DNA of 64,000 nucleotides from Hygrocybe punicea. Lineage: Eukaryota; Basidiomycota; Agaricomycetes; Agaricales; Hygrophoraceae. The stretch lies in assembly GCA_963556145.1 (NCBI GenBank), contig OY744464.1, forward strand, positions 4,712,001 to 4,776,000, in the 5' to 3' direction. The notes under the pieces were generated by a model. It searched no databases, had not been told where the DNA came from, and worked only from the letters and a program-made list of their open reading frames with translations. Positions 46,120-57,049 of this stretch are shown here, piece after piece. Numbering within the stretch: position 1 is the first letter of the stretch; every line of letters starts with the position of its first letter. The translations under genes and the position numbers were made by a program.

Positions 46120-47830
46120 TCACTTCATTTTATGGATCCTGAGGTCGACCCGCCTCCCGCCAATGGCAAGCGCGAATAGGCCTAAAAAAGCTGTCGCGAC
46201 TGCTAATGGTTTTTTCAGATGGGCCGAGATAGGAAGCTTGTATGATATCTGCCAATGGAAGAAAGGTTAAGTATCTTGAGCACGGAACCTAAAGCAAAAT
46301 ACTAACATATATCCCTCCAATATGCCTATTTGTCAGTTGCTTGAAAGTAAAGGTAATGGCAGGTCGGCCAGTGGTGTCGAGATAGGTAGTGTGCGTAGTA
46401 ACCGAGCTTGAAAAGGCTGGAAAGGTTGGGAAGGATTCGTACTCACTTGAGTTAAGAATAAGTAAGCAATTCATTAACTATCTGTCCCGATACACTCACG
46501 TTGCACCTTCCGGCAAAATAATCTTGACCTCCGCATCGTCTATAACGGCCCCGGGAATCAAAGTCATTATGGGTACGTGGACAATATACCGCCCATTCTT
46601 CTGGTCCCACGACTCAGAATCAGCCAAAGGGGAGTCCCACCCTAACGTGAAACTGTAGTTCCACCCGCCCATTAGCGGATAACGGGGTCTGAACTCAAGG
46701 ATGCTGTGTTTCCCAGAGGAAGAAGAGGCTGGCCGCAGATGAGAAGTCGATACGTTTCCAATGAGGTCATAAATATATGCATCACGGATGCCTGCTGGAA
46801 GGTGGAGAGTCAGTGATGGCAAAACGTGAGGAGGCGGTTGTTTGTAGAAATTTTGCGTTTGATGTACGAGCCGCGAGAAATGCCCCTTTAGACTAGTGGG
46901 TATTTAAGCCAACGCAGGCATGCAATGTAAGGAAGACGTACGAAGGTCCAGCATTATGTATGTGAATTTCATCCTGGATATTAAGGTTTGCTCCCCAGTG
47001 GCTGATTTCCGCCGCACGCTTCAGTTTTGTGACTTCCAACACGGGGTGATCATAGTTATAGTGAATTAAAACAGGCTTTTGATGCTTGTTGATGAAGTTC
47101 ATGTTCGACGACGGAGCAATATTGTTATACGGTCCATAAGTGATTGTCACGCCAGACTTGGTCACAGGATTTTCCATTGTAAAGTCGTCGACATTTTTGG
47201 GTGTAGTATACGAGAGTATGCGAGGTGTTGGTGCGCTGAGAGACTGTTTCAGCAGACGGGCCACATTGATATCATCCAATTTACCGGATTTTCGTCCGCT
47301 GAACAGATGTGTGGTAAGGACTAAGGACGAATAAATCTGTCTCATATTTGAGCGCCTGGTCCTCCTGCTGTCCTGCGGTTTCTGGCCAAGGACGTGTAGC
47401 GTGGGTTTGAACAGTCTCCAAGACCAAATTGACGGTAGAGTTTACACTCAAGGGATTTGGTAACACCACATTCAACAAATGCGATTGGCTAAATAAACAC
47501 CTAAGAAGAATACGGCGTCATGTGGTATTGCAAGGAATCACACCTATTTGAGTCGTATCCCAAGTCCTCCAACTCGAGCGGTTGCGGATGTCCCTTTATC
47601 TTCGCTTCAATCCAGCTTGTTTTTCGTTTCTCCTCTAGTCCAAAGGCGACGGTGTAGACATCGGAAGTATCCACGAGCGCCTTGACAGTAAATGTCGTCG
47701 TGACGAGAATTAGTGACCCGCCAAGGTCCACTGTGCGCACAATAGCGGTGTTTTCGAAAGATGGGTTGTCAAACGCGAAGGTTTGCAGTGCCAGTCCCAA
47801 GAGCGGAGGGGTAAGCCAACGGAGTAACAT
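46120..47830 (-). CDS. OST1: Oligosaccharyltransferase subunit Ost1 (ribophorin I)
   Basis: An essential subunit of the ER complex that N-glycosylates nascent proteins. The start at 47830 gives a signal peptide (MLLRWLTPPLLGLALQTFAF) followed by NPSFENTAIVRTVDLGGSLI. Conserved blocks: LLNVVLPNPLSVNSTVNLVL, VTITYGPYNNIAP, VLIHYNYDHPVLEVTKLKRA, EISHWGANLNIQDEIHIHNA, PPPHVLPSLTLHLPAGIRD, EFRPRYPLMGGWNYSFTLGW, NGRYIVHVPI. One C-terminal membrane segment (PLAVATAFLGLFALAIGGRR) sits before the end at KMK. Several short introns. 91 bp separate its stop from the PPR start, same strand. Confidence 0.95.
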
Positions 47831-47916
47831 GTTCGAGTACTGACAACCGATACGCTCGCAGGCAAATAAACTTTGCAATTATGTAATCGTATTTAGTATA
47901 AGTAATAATAAGCTTA

Positions 47917-48780
47917 TTACCAACCCCACATTGGACCTGGGTTCCGCAAAGGCTTGACTTCTCTAACCAGACCAGCAGATACAATTCTCTTTAATTTTCT
48001 CGTTCGCTCCTCCTTAGCCCGTTCTTCAAATGTCTTTCCCTCCTTCAAGAGGACGTGCATCCGAGAGTCTGGGTGAACTCTTACGCCATAATGTCCTCGA
48101 GCTCTCGGTTCCAATCGCTTGACGCTCCTGGGGCCTTTGGTCACCCATGATTCCGCTGGTTAATAATTAGGACCGATAGCCAAAGGGCAAAACGCCACAT
48201 GTCGGCTCATACGCACCAACAACCAGTTTTGACCCATCCAAGCGCTTGTAGTTTACTGCATGATCTCGAGCCACAACAAGCATGCTCTTGATCCTTTTGC
48301 TGGCTCGTTTCTCGCTGAATGTCATTTGAAGAATAGCGTGATCAATGGGTTTGCCAGCGATTTGCCGACCGAGCATGTTCAATTTGCGATGTGATATTTT
48401 GAAAGTCGCCGTTGAATATTTATGCTGGAGGAAAATAAGATGAATCCCCAACGATGAAACGAAGACTTCACCTACCTCAGTTGCAGTTTTCCTTCTTGCA
48501 ACTGGCATGGTTTTAGGCCCTGATTTTTTCACCACGGTATCAAATACGCTGCGAGTGCCTTTCGCACTGGCTAGTTGACGAGCAGCTGCGATCTCTTCAT
48601 CAGAACCCTTGTCTCGAATTGTAGGACTGAGCTTGTCTCTGATCCACGAGATGGGGTTTCCGAAAGTTGCACTGCTCGTCGGTGAGTCGGTCGAAAGAGA
48701 TGGCATGTAAGTCATGGTTGGACGTACTGACGACACCACTGCCGTTGTAACCGCGACGCACTGCGCAACGACCTCTGCAT
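47917..48780 (-). CDS. MRPL22: Mitochondrial ribosomal protein uL22m
   Basis: A large-subunit protein of the mitochondrial ribosome lining the exit tunnel. I place the start at 48780: MQRSLRSASRLQRQWCR is a basic import leader and splices (about 48674-48727) into HATFGNPISWIRDKLSP. Conserved uL22 blocks follow: FKISHRKLNMLGRQIAGKPI, AILQMTFSEKRASKRIKSML, ARDHAVNYKRLD, then after an intron ESWVTKGPRSVKRLEPRARG, HYGVRVHPDSRMHVLL. The end is NPGPMWGW. A downstream ATG (48712) would drop the leader. It is head-to-head with YOS1, 88 bp between starts. Confidence 0.9.
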
Positions 48781-48868
48781 GAACTTGAAGGTATGGATCG
48801 GAGTCTCAAATATTTAAATATTTGAATGCTACGTGGACTTGTTAACTGGCACACACACGACATGCGAC
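48781..48868. promoter_or_regulatory. Bidirectional promoter between uL22m and YOS1
   Basis: 88 bp separate the start codons. The interval includes a small inverted AT motif (AAATATTTAAATATTTGAA near 48808) that could serve as a TATA-like element for both directions. Confidence 0.55.
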
Positions 48869-49266
48869 ATGGCGCTAGGATTCGGTACACTTCTTTATGT
48901 CGCGCTTCTTATCGTCAATGCCATGGCTGTTCTGAGCGAAGATCGTTTCCTGGCTCGCAGTTTGTGGCCGATTGTTCCTTTTCACCTTTCAAACACTGAT
49001 GCATTACCAGTTGGCTGGTTATCCACGCAGCCCCCAAATGTTAACGCAGGTTTCAATCAACCTTATGACCAGCCTGGTTATGGTGGTGGGCAAGGGGCTG
49101 GAGTAACACCAGGATTGATCAATCTCCTCGGCGCTGTACGCACCGTCATGCGAAGTAAGTGGCGAGCTGTGCAAAACGAAATGATTTCAATTCAGAATTC
49201 GTTTTCTCAGTACCGCTTATAGGACTGAATATACTCGTAATTGTCTATGAATTGATTTTGGGCTGA
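48869..49266 (+). CDS. YOS1: Yos1-like ER-Golgi transport membrane protein (IER3IP1 family)
   Basis: Yos1 is a small membrane subunit of the Yip1-Yif1 complex on COPII vesicles. The start is MALGFGTLLYVALLIVNAMA, with VLSEDRFLAR as in the family. A variable loop is lengthened here by NQPYDQPGYGGGQGAGVTPG. Then comes LINLLGAVRTVMR. An intron (about 49155-49210) joins to IPLIGLNILVIVYELILG and the stop at 49266, matching the conserved Yos1 C-terminus. About 113 residues versus about 80-85 in yeast, the excess being the Gly-rich loop. Confidence 0.93.
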
Positions 49267-49985
49267 ATAATAACCCTTTACCGTGGTCACTTTGGGTCCA
49301 CTGCGTAAAATGTTCGTTACTTTCATAACCTCGTCCCGGTAGCCTCAACACATACACGAGACCACCCAGCGAACCTTTCGCTTGATTTCCGAAGTATTTA
49401 TGCATGAATCATTATACCATCAATCCTTAACACATTTGCATGTCAGCTTTTCATTTCACGAGGAACTGAAATCGCTGCAAGTTCGAACCGACACGATGTG
49501 TATAAGTCGGCAAGGAACGGGAGCATTGTTCAAACAGAAGAACATGCAGAGTCTGAGGTGAGTGAATGCTGCAACACAAATATTAGTCAATGTTCCTAGG
49601 TATCTCAAATTACTAAACTTTTCTTCAGATACCATTGGCAACCACCGATGTTGAATGAGCTCGCTTTACCCTCTTCACGATACGTCTATCGGAGGCCGCA
49701 GTGGCCAAATACTAGGTCTGGTTTGGCAGAACAAATGAACCAGTTTATGGCATCCCTTCATCTTCCGTGCCTTACCTTGACGGTCCTCATGCACCATGAC
49801 GGTTGCACTCCTCGACCCCGAAGTTAACGCCATCATTCTGATATTTCATTCCATCGGATCTTGAACCTGGAATATATGCACTAGTTCGGGTTAATGTGTA
49901 CACGATAGGGTAGCAACCTGCCCCGTTCTGAGAACTGAGCTTCTCGATTTATGTAATCTCGAATCTACCGTCGGGTTCAGGAAAC
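49267..49985. other. Intergenic stretch; nothing recognised
   Basis: Downstream of YOS1. Short frames only. A TTCGAACC string near 49480 is not part of a tRNA fold. Confidence 0.4.
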
Positions 49986-49988
49986 GCA

Positions 49989-50420
49989 ATGAAGGTCAGC
50001 ATTTTCATATTGTTTGCAGTTTCCCTGCTTGGAGTTGTGTAGATTCATTACCAAACGATATCAACCTGGCTTACAGCATCAATCGACGCTCCATTGGCCT
50101 GGAGTCGGTCTTCGTCGTCGACGCCTTGTCTGATTCCGACACGGTTGACCAGCTAGCCAACTGCACTAACAGCTGGTACGACAAGGCGGATGTGGAATCA
50201 ATCTCGTTTGCCTTGAGAATTATGCTTTTCCCCGTCCATTAATTGGTGGCAAGGGCCATATCCGCATAAATCTTGATGTGTACTTCTATGCAAATCTGTT
50301 GCAGATTCAACTCACGGTATTGTCAACGTGCGACTCGGAGTTCATGGCCAGTGACGAACATACTGTACTGGTGGGTTGTAATAAGTATGCTCGTTTCCGC
50401 AATCCACGAAAGTCATGAAC
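49989..50420 (+). pseudogene. Possible decayed small secreted-protein gene
   Basis: The start MKVSIFILFAVSLLGVV looks like a signal peptide. A one-base frame change then leads into DSLPNDINLAYSINRRSIGL and VFVVDALSDSDTVDQLANCT. Another frame change leads to RPLIGGKGHIRINLDVYFYA and CDSEFMASDEHTVLVGCNKY before a stop near 50418. Each piece has coding-like composition, but no plausible introns repair the breaks at both joins. I read it as a frameshifted relic of a secreted protein of unknown type; an unusual intron arrangement is the alternative. Confidence 0.35.
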
Positions 50421-51202
50421 GGGACTGTGCCAGCTCCCACATTTTTCGACCCTCTGCATCTGACAACGGAGGTGTAAAATATTTACATCGGGAACGAAAA
50501 GCTAGAATCAGGGAGAGCAGATGGATCAGTGCACAATATGAGGGGCGAACAACAGGCGTACCATCTAATGACCTTTGTTGGACAATCTTCTCAACCGCTC
50601 GTTCATTGTGCACATGATTACACTGCAGATATACTGTTGAAGATGCACTCGTCTCCAGGTAGATTCCAAGCAACTCACCTTTACTTCACTTTCAAACAAC
50701 GCAGCCTGTGCCTTTCGATTCCCTGCCGCGTTATGCTCTTCTTTTTCAAAAGATTTCCGATCCTCCTCAACTACATCGTCGACCACTTTGGCACAATATT
50801 CCACGATCTCTATCCGACGTTTCCAGTTCTCTGCAGATTTCTTCTCAGTAATAGCAATGACCCGAGCTTAGTTCAACCTCACCTACTAACTCCTGCCAAA
50901 CGTATGCGCAAGCTTGATCTTGTATGCTCCCTTTTCCCATCTCACCCAACCTATTCCGATCACGAAATTGAGCGTTGGTACGATTCAGTCGCATGGAAAT
51001 CGAGTCATCCAGTTTTCGATACTCTCTCAGAAGCTCTAGAATTCTCATACGACGTTATGCCGGGGTTTGTTCGATGTTCAATGCATAACCAACCTTTGAA
51101 AACAACGAGATCATGGCATATCGAAGGTGACACATGTACCACTTGCGTCGAAGAAGGAGCTTGCACGGCTAAACTCCCGAGTGGTGGTTGTTTCGTGGGC
51201 AT
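50413..51202 (-). CDS. MIX23: MIX23 / CCDC58-type mitochondrial intermembrane-space protein
   Basis: MIX23 is a small coiled-coil protein of the mitochondrial intermembrane space that supports protein import. Five exons join from MPTKQPPLGSLAVQAPSS through SICHDLVVFKELLREYRKLD, DSISMRLNRTNAQF, QACAYVWQELVENWKRRIEI, VEYCAKVVDDVVEEDRKSFE, NERAVEKIVQQRSLDAFRSR, CKYFTPPLSDAEGRKMWELA to QSRS and the stop. The C-terminal CKYF-PP block and the LDD-I-RLN segment are family hallmarks. A long plus-strand frame across the same bases is its shadow. Its start codon is 64 bp from that of the divergent GILT-like gene. Confidence 0.85.
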
Positions 51203-51266
51203 TCTCTGACTCGGAGGCAGAGGGAACTTCGAAAGTCTTACATAACGCTCTCTGAACTTATACCAT
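51203..51266. promoter_or_regulatory. Very short bidirectional promoter, MIX23 / GILT-like gene
   Basis: Only 64 bp lie between the start codons. Transcription in each direction must begin here or inside the opposite leader. It contains TCTGACTCGGAGGCAGAG and no obvious TATA box. Confidence 0.55.
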
Positions 51267-52141
51267 ATGGGTTGGTTATTGCGTATAACTTGGCTGCTGT
51301 TGCCTGCCACCTGTTTTGGGTTTTTTCCTATGCTTCCAGTCCAGGAAATCTTCCCCCAGAGTACGCTTGACGTCGTCAAGGTCCCAGTGATATTGGGGGT
51401 GATGTCACGTTGCCCAGATGCGATCCTCTGTGAGGGGGTCATCGATGATGTCTTAAAGAGCGTGGCGAATAAGATCGATCTTTCACTAATATTCATAGCA
51501 AGGTGCGTCCAAGATCTCCTCATCTCTAACTTTTCAGATTTCACATACTCTAGAATCAATTCCTCTGAGCCCGACTACGGTGTGACTTGTAAGCATGGTC
51601 CAGGAGAATGTGCAGGAAATGTGCAGGAGCTGTGTGCTGTGAGGCACGAGCCACTTTTCAAATGGTGGCGGTTCGTGCAATGCCAGAATGTCCAAGGGCT
51701 CGATAACATTGGCAGACCCGAAGTTGCCCTGCGATGTGCCAAAATTGCGCAAATTGATTGGAATGCTGGTGGAACTGGAAAGTGCGCGGGATTAGATGGC
51801 AGCGGGAAAGGCGAGGAAGGGGTAAAGTTGTTGAAGGAAAGCGTGAATGTTGGCCAGGCTTTGGGAATTCAGTGCGTTTCAGATTTTGAATGCTTGCGTC
51901 AAGTTTTACCCCTCCTATGATACGCAGAAAAAGTTGTACCATTTTGATTAGTGGTAAACAAGTTTGTGTTCACGATGGGACGTGGAAAGACTGCGAGGTG
52001 AGGGTAGTACTAGTGCTGCATTGATGACGAATAATTTCAAGTTTACATTTGCAGGCTGGTCACACCCCAGAGGATTTCGTCAGACAAATAGACCTCGAGT
52101 ATGAACGACTCAACAGGAAAGACGATGCCAATTTGGAGTAG
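51267..52141 (+). CDS. GILT-family thiol reductase-like secreted/vacuolar protein
   Basis: GILT proteins reduce protein disulfides in lysosome/vacuole-type compartments. The start is MGWLLRITWLLLPATCFGFF (signal peptide). Then come VPVILGVMSRCPDAILCEGV (active-site region), DLSLIFIARINSSEPDYGVT, and the GILT signature CKHGPGECAGNVQELC. LRCAKIAQIDWNAGGTGKC is followed after introns by CTILISGKQVCVHDGTWKDC and a charged tail (QIDLEYERLNRKDDANLE). Introns are near 51505-51552, 51870-51927 and 51995-52056. The usual CxxC is replaced by CPDAILC, so the redox site is unusual. Divergent from MIX23. Confidence 0.88.
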
Positions 52142-52507
52142 TAAGGACGTTACTCTTCAGTCGAGATGAACTTGACGAAATTAACACTTTTCCGGGTCTG
52201 ATTTATAAAATCATGATAGAAGGGCTCAGTCGAGATCCAGAGTCCTTCATTGCACCAGATTGCGTGCTGTCTATCTCGGTGGAGTTTGGGTGCTGTTGAG
52301 GACATGTAAAAGTGATATCGCTCTTTACCCGTAAAAAAAACAATACTACAACTAAGAGAAACAAATAAATTAGCATACTACAATTCAACTATAACACTGT
52401 GGTGGCTCATGATCAAAACGGGGGCTACGATCTTGGAAGCGAGGAAGATAGAGATGATCGGGAATTTGTCCACTGAGTGCATGGCGGTACTCGCTCACAC
52501 CAGAATT
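52142..52507. other. Shared 3' region of convergent genes
   Basis: Between the stop of the GILT-like gene and that of the convergent gene at 52508. AT-rich around 52330-52390; no gene seen. Confidence 0.4.
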
Positions 52508-53270
52508 TCACAACTGCTCAACTTCGGACCCAAGCGTGCGAATGGAGCTCCCAGAAATGTTTATACTCCAGTCATCGTCCATGTTCGAATTTACTGGTTG
52601 CAATGCACCAGAGAACAATAATGCACCAGTTGGGAGTGAGCGTGTCTCCGTTAGCACCCGTCTAGACCGCCTCAAGGGCCTGACTGGCCTCGGGCGGCCA
52701 CCAGCATCCGGACCCAAAACAATTGTCACGGCCTCTTCATCAATATCATCGCCGGTCTGCATTTCAGTATCTTCCTCAGCGAGCGCATTCTCGGCTTCAG
52801 GTTCGTGGTCTGACTCAGGAAGTACCCGCTTCCTCGGTGAGATGGTCGGGCGCTTGCCAGATGGCCAAGTCGAAAACACCTCATGAAGCGTGTCCTTCGC
52901 TGAGCAAAAGATTTCGTTTTTCAAGGCTGGTGCCACTGCTGGTTGTGCGGGGGACGAAGGCGCAGAATATGTATAACGATTCGTTGTATAGCCCTCCGTT
53001 ACATCTGATGTTGATGAAAAGACGTGATGGACGCGTCAAACGCGTGATTTATAAACAAGTCGGGATCATTCGTGATGAACTCACGTTTTCTAACGTGGGC
53101 ACCGACATTTCGGAGACGTGCAGTCAGGTCGGAGGACAATCTGGGATGAATGAGCTGGAGCAATGTTGAACAGACTGACTTGCAGATTGACCTCACCCAT
53201 CGTCTCGACCGGGCAAAGCTGTAATAGATGAATGCGTCTTTTCTGTCAAGCGACGTTTTGAGTGATCCAT
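52508..53270 (-). CDS. Candidate ribonucleotide-reductase-inhibitor (Spd1/Dif1-type) protein
   Basis: Three exons: MDHSKRRLTEKTHSSITALP then RDDG|LSSDLTARLRNVGAHVRKH|VTEGYTTNRYTYSAP (introns about 53145-53200 and 53003-53082), then FCSAKDTLHEVFSTWP, SPRKRVLPESDHEPEA, acidic TEMQTGDDIDEEAVTIVLG, and RSRRVLTETRSLPTG. About 215 residues, largely disordered. The RLRNVGAHVRKHVTEGY block recalls, from memory, the short motif of fungal RNR-inhibitor proteins (the 'RNR_inhib' family), which restrain or import the small RNR subunit. The gene model is fairly firm; the function is tentative. Other disordered nuclear regulators remain possible. Confidence 0.5.
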
Positions 53271-53658
53271 TGTGGTGTCGTTGAGCTTCCACTTCAGTGC
53301 ACAGCAGAATGGCTTACGTAAATATGGTGCGTGGGAGTTCGACCTAATATAGGCACTGGCACTACCATGTACTACGGAAATAGTATGAGGAACCTTGCAA
53401 TTGCGCCCAAGAATGAGCTGGAGCGTTATCCCAACTGTTAACCTGTGGGACAAATAGGTATAGCTGATCCATCGGATGGTGCTTTTATGGATAAGTGAGA
53501 TTACGTACTCGGTAATTTCATGGGTGCAACGGTGCCTCAAGTGAGACAGGAAAACCTTCAAGTTCTCTGACGAAGACAGTCCATACCACGCGGGTCGCTG
53601 TGTCTGGCGAGGATCACCTTGTAGCTTGTAGTCTGGACTCTGCTAGCAGGCTTGGCCT
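53271..53658. other. Intergenic stretch between divergent genes
   Basis: This 388-bp interval contains the leaders and promoters of the RNR-inhibitor-like and kelch genes. A minus-strand frame runs through it into the former gene but lacks protein character and is probably 5' leader. Confidence 0.35.
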
Positions 53659-56600
53659 ATGGCCAGGACTTGTCCCTTCTGCTACTTGCTCTTTATATTC
53701 ACAACTCTCCACGCCCACGCTCAAACTATCTCCACAACTACCCCCTTACCTCCTCTGCAGTGGCTCAATCTCTCGGGATTACTTAGTGGTCCGGCCCCTC
53801 CCCCTCTAAAGGATGCTTCCATTGCTTACGATGAAGTGAGCCGTTCTCTACTCATATTTGGTGGGGAATCGGAGGGTGGTTTCGTTCAATCACAAACATA
53901 CCTGTAGGTCATTGGCCTGCATCCTTGATGTGACGCTCTGATATCGTTGCGATAGCCTAAATCTCAACACTCTCACTTGGGCTCCTCCTTCGCCTCCGGC
54001 AACTCTCAATTCCAGCCCTTCCGCAAGAAGTGGCGCTCTTGGAGGTATTGATTTTGCCGCTAGCAAGTGAGTACATGATTCCATTCTGGCTTGCTCGCAC
54101 ATCAACATTCTCCAGTCGTCACGGTTTCGTTGTTATCGGAGGCAAAGGATCCGACGGACAAGCACTGTCTGACATCTGGGTACGATTTCTCCGGCATATT
54201 GCGACATGTACTTCAAGGGGTCTAATCAATCTTTTTCTCACAGGAATACGATTTCAACAACCAATTCTGGAGTCAAGTTGTTCTTTCCCCTGGTGGTCCC
54301 TCAGCTCGCTGGGGCGCATCTGGTGGGACCGACATCCGCACTGCCCCAGTTCAAGATCCTGTAGTACCCGGTCCAAACAACACATTTTATCTCGCAGGTG
54401 GTTTGGACGGGAAACACCCTAGTTCCCTCTCCGACATTTGGAAGCTCGAACTCTCTGGGACGTTATCCTCGAATATGCCAAACACGGCAACAGGAAGTTG
54501 GGTCAATATTTCGTTTCATAGCCCTGGCCTCCTTTCATCGAAAGTGGGTCAAGCAAGTACCGTGCAACATCAGCAGATCGTTGTAGTGGGCGGCTGCAAT
54601 ACTTCATCCGTTTTTGGCGATGCTTGTGCGCAGCAGGACTCGCATATAATCGACACAGAATCAAAAACACAGATCTCTCCTGGCCCTTGTCCTGCCCCTC
54701 GGTTGAGTGCAACACTGGTCCCAAATCTCAACGCGTTTTCCTCTAGTTTTTCCTCGCAGGTTTTTCTTATTTTGGGAACTTTCAACGCATCGCTGTGGGA
54801 GGATGACGGGGGTCTCGAGAAAGGTGAAGTGGTGAGTTTGTGTTTGTTTATATCTATCTGCTGCTGAACCGCAAGGCATACGTCTAGGCTGTGCTAGACA
54901 TCAACACGGGTTCTTGGAGCCGAGTCCTACCTTCAGGGGACCCAGGGGACCCAGGTACTCGCGGCAATCCCACAGTACCTACTCCTCGTGAAGGTGCTGC
55001 TGCTTTCGCATTTACATCAGCACTTGTAGGGCAGTCGCGTTCCGCAGCTTCCGATACGATCGTTTTCGGTGGTCGAGATGCTTCTGGCAAATATCTTTCG
55101 GAACTTTGGCTACTGAGGGCATACAATGGCACGATCACGGGATCTCAGGAAAGTTGGTCAGGATTCGGTGATGGCCATCTGCAAACCGGTATTAATGCCA
55201 GCGGTGCTGGGGTGACTCTCCAGTATTTGTCGCAATGCGCGTCCGCTATCAGTCCTTCCCTTACTCCCCCGAATACTACACGTCCAGGAGATTCCGGTAA
55301 TACCTCTCCGCTGACTGTTACACCCGATACCGGGTTATCTCACAAGGTGCTGGCACCTCTGTCCGTCGCTCTTCTCCTTCCTACTGTGTTCGTTTTTCGT
55401 CTAGCCTCACCGCTATTTCATCTCGGACACCCCACAGAGAGTCATACCGTTTTTTTAGTGTATGTCTCGGTGTTGGTTGCTTACGGTGCAGGAGTCGCTG
55501 GCATAACTACGTCCTTCACTACCATTGCATCTGGAAGCTCGTCGTCATCAAACGTGACTCTCAAGACCGCGCACGGCAAAGCTGGGCTGGCACTGTTTGT
55601 AGGACTCTACACTTTCATTCCAATGTTACTTTTACTTTCTATGTGTCTTCGTCGCTCAAGCGATCCCGTCGATCATAACAGCGAAAAGTCAACAATAACA
55701 TCCCGGCCCCGTATAAACTCAGATGATACGGAAATACGGTCGTCCAATCTTGGGCAAGCTGAAAGTGCCCCCCAGAGCATTAAAACTCCTTCACGGCCAT
55801 CTTCCCCCCGCCCTCAGGTGCATTCCTGGGGGCCGATGGGTGCATGGTATCGAGGTTACGAAAGACGGGTGTCTACCGACAGCGAGTCTGTACTCACAAC
55901 ACCCGCAACCCCGGGATTCGAAGTGCTCAACCGCCCTATTCGGACTCACATTCATACAACCCATACGGGTTGGCTTGCGGCGGAATCCCGACTCTTATCG
56001 CCCACTCACCTTCCTACCACAAGCTTGCGAGATGTAGAATGGCTCCGACGCCGGCGTAGTCTAAACGCAGTTGTAAGCCCCATAAGAAGCGATTTTCCGA
56101 CTCTGATATTGTTCATCGTTTTCATAGGGCGAACTGGACTATGCCATAACCCTAGCCAGACGTGCCCAAGATCCGCCAACATCAGGCACAACCAATCCCC
56201 TCATAATACCGGCGACCATCTCGCCGCAGCCTGCCATGCCACATGCTTTCGACGCACTCCTACGTTTACTTTTTCACTCAAACCTATTAGCTTTATGTGT
56301 CTTCTCCCTTGTTGCTCTATGGTCCCGAGCGCCACGGACCTTCTTTGCGATATTCCTAGCATGGACATGTTGTTTTTATATTTCCATTTTTGTCTTTGCC
56401 TGGCACGGGAAACCTCAAAAATCCATCGCCGCAGTAATTATTACTCGGCTACGTACATCCCCACGCAGTCCGCTCGATGTCGGAACACAACCTTTATCGG
56501 CACCTGGCGCCAACGAAATTCCCTTCCCGACAGGCCCCTATGTGCATCAGCCTCCGTACCGTGCAGCATTTGCTCCTGGGCAAAATGACGTGTTGCCAGA

Positions 56601-56748
56601 AGGGCTTCGGAGTGTCGAGACGGATGGCGATGACGATGACGATGACGAGGATACTAGGCAACGCAGGATCGAAGATGAGATGTCTCGGCGGGAAGTTTCC
56701 ATTGTAACTGTTCCCAAACGCAAGCTCTGGATCGCTAACCCATCCTGA
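53659..56748 (+). CDS. Kelch-repeat ectodomain fused to a cytochrome-b561-like membrane region
   Basis: The start at 53659 gives a signal peptide (MARTCPFCYLLFIFTTLHAH). Kelch blades follow: ASIAYDEVSRSLLIFGGESE, HGFVVIGGKGSDGQALSDIW, NTFYLAGGLDGKHPSSLSDI, QQIVVVGGCN, SDTIVFGGRDASGKYLSELW. Then come membrane helices (LAPLSVALLLPTVFVFRLA, HTVFLVYVSVLVAYGAGVAG, TAHGKAGLALFVGLYTFIP) with a conserved His before the helix as in b561/ferric-reductase-like bundles. A cytoplasmic Ser/Pro region follows, then two more helices (LLALCVFSLVALWS, FFAIFLAWTCCFYISIFVF), and an acidic tail (ETDGDDDDDDEDTRQRR). Function unknown; likely a cell-surface protein. The last introns are at about 54831-54887 and 56072-56127. 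Confidence 0.85.
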
Positions 56749-57049
56749 AGCTTGGATCACACGTACAGTTGGTTCTTAATATATTATTGTGGGCGGTAGT
56801 CAATCACTACGCGTTTTGGACATGATATTCAATAGATGACTAATGTCTGCAGGTATTCACGGTTCTGCAGATCAATCAATATTTACAACGATGCCAATCA
56901 GAGGGATATTGCTCTGTATGTCCGAGCGAGGCTGCGATATATTGCAACGCGGAAGCGTTTGGGATTTTCCCGGAGGGAAATTGATGAGTCAAGATATTCT
57001 TATTGATGCAAGAGTATACCCGGCATACGGGAACGATACTGATAATGCT
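56749..57049. other. 3' region between convergent genes
   Basis: About 300 bp. The plus-strand frame from 56843 that continues into the neighbouring gene is read as antisense to that gene's C-terminus and not as a separate gene. Confidence 0.4.

Noticed and set aside
49470..49500. TTCGAACC as a tRNA T-loop
   Set aside because: No 5-bp T-stem, anticodon arm or acceptor stem can be drawn around it on either strand.
50529..51209. 226-codon plus-strand frame
   Set aside because: It is antisense to MIX23, whose conserved blocks and splice sites are clear on the minus strand.
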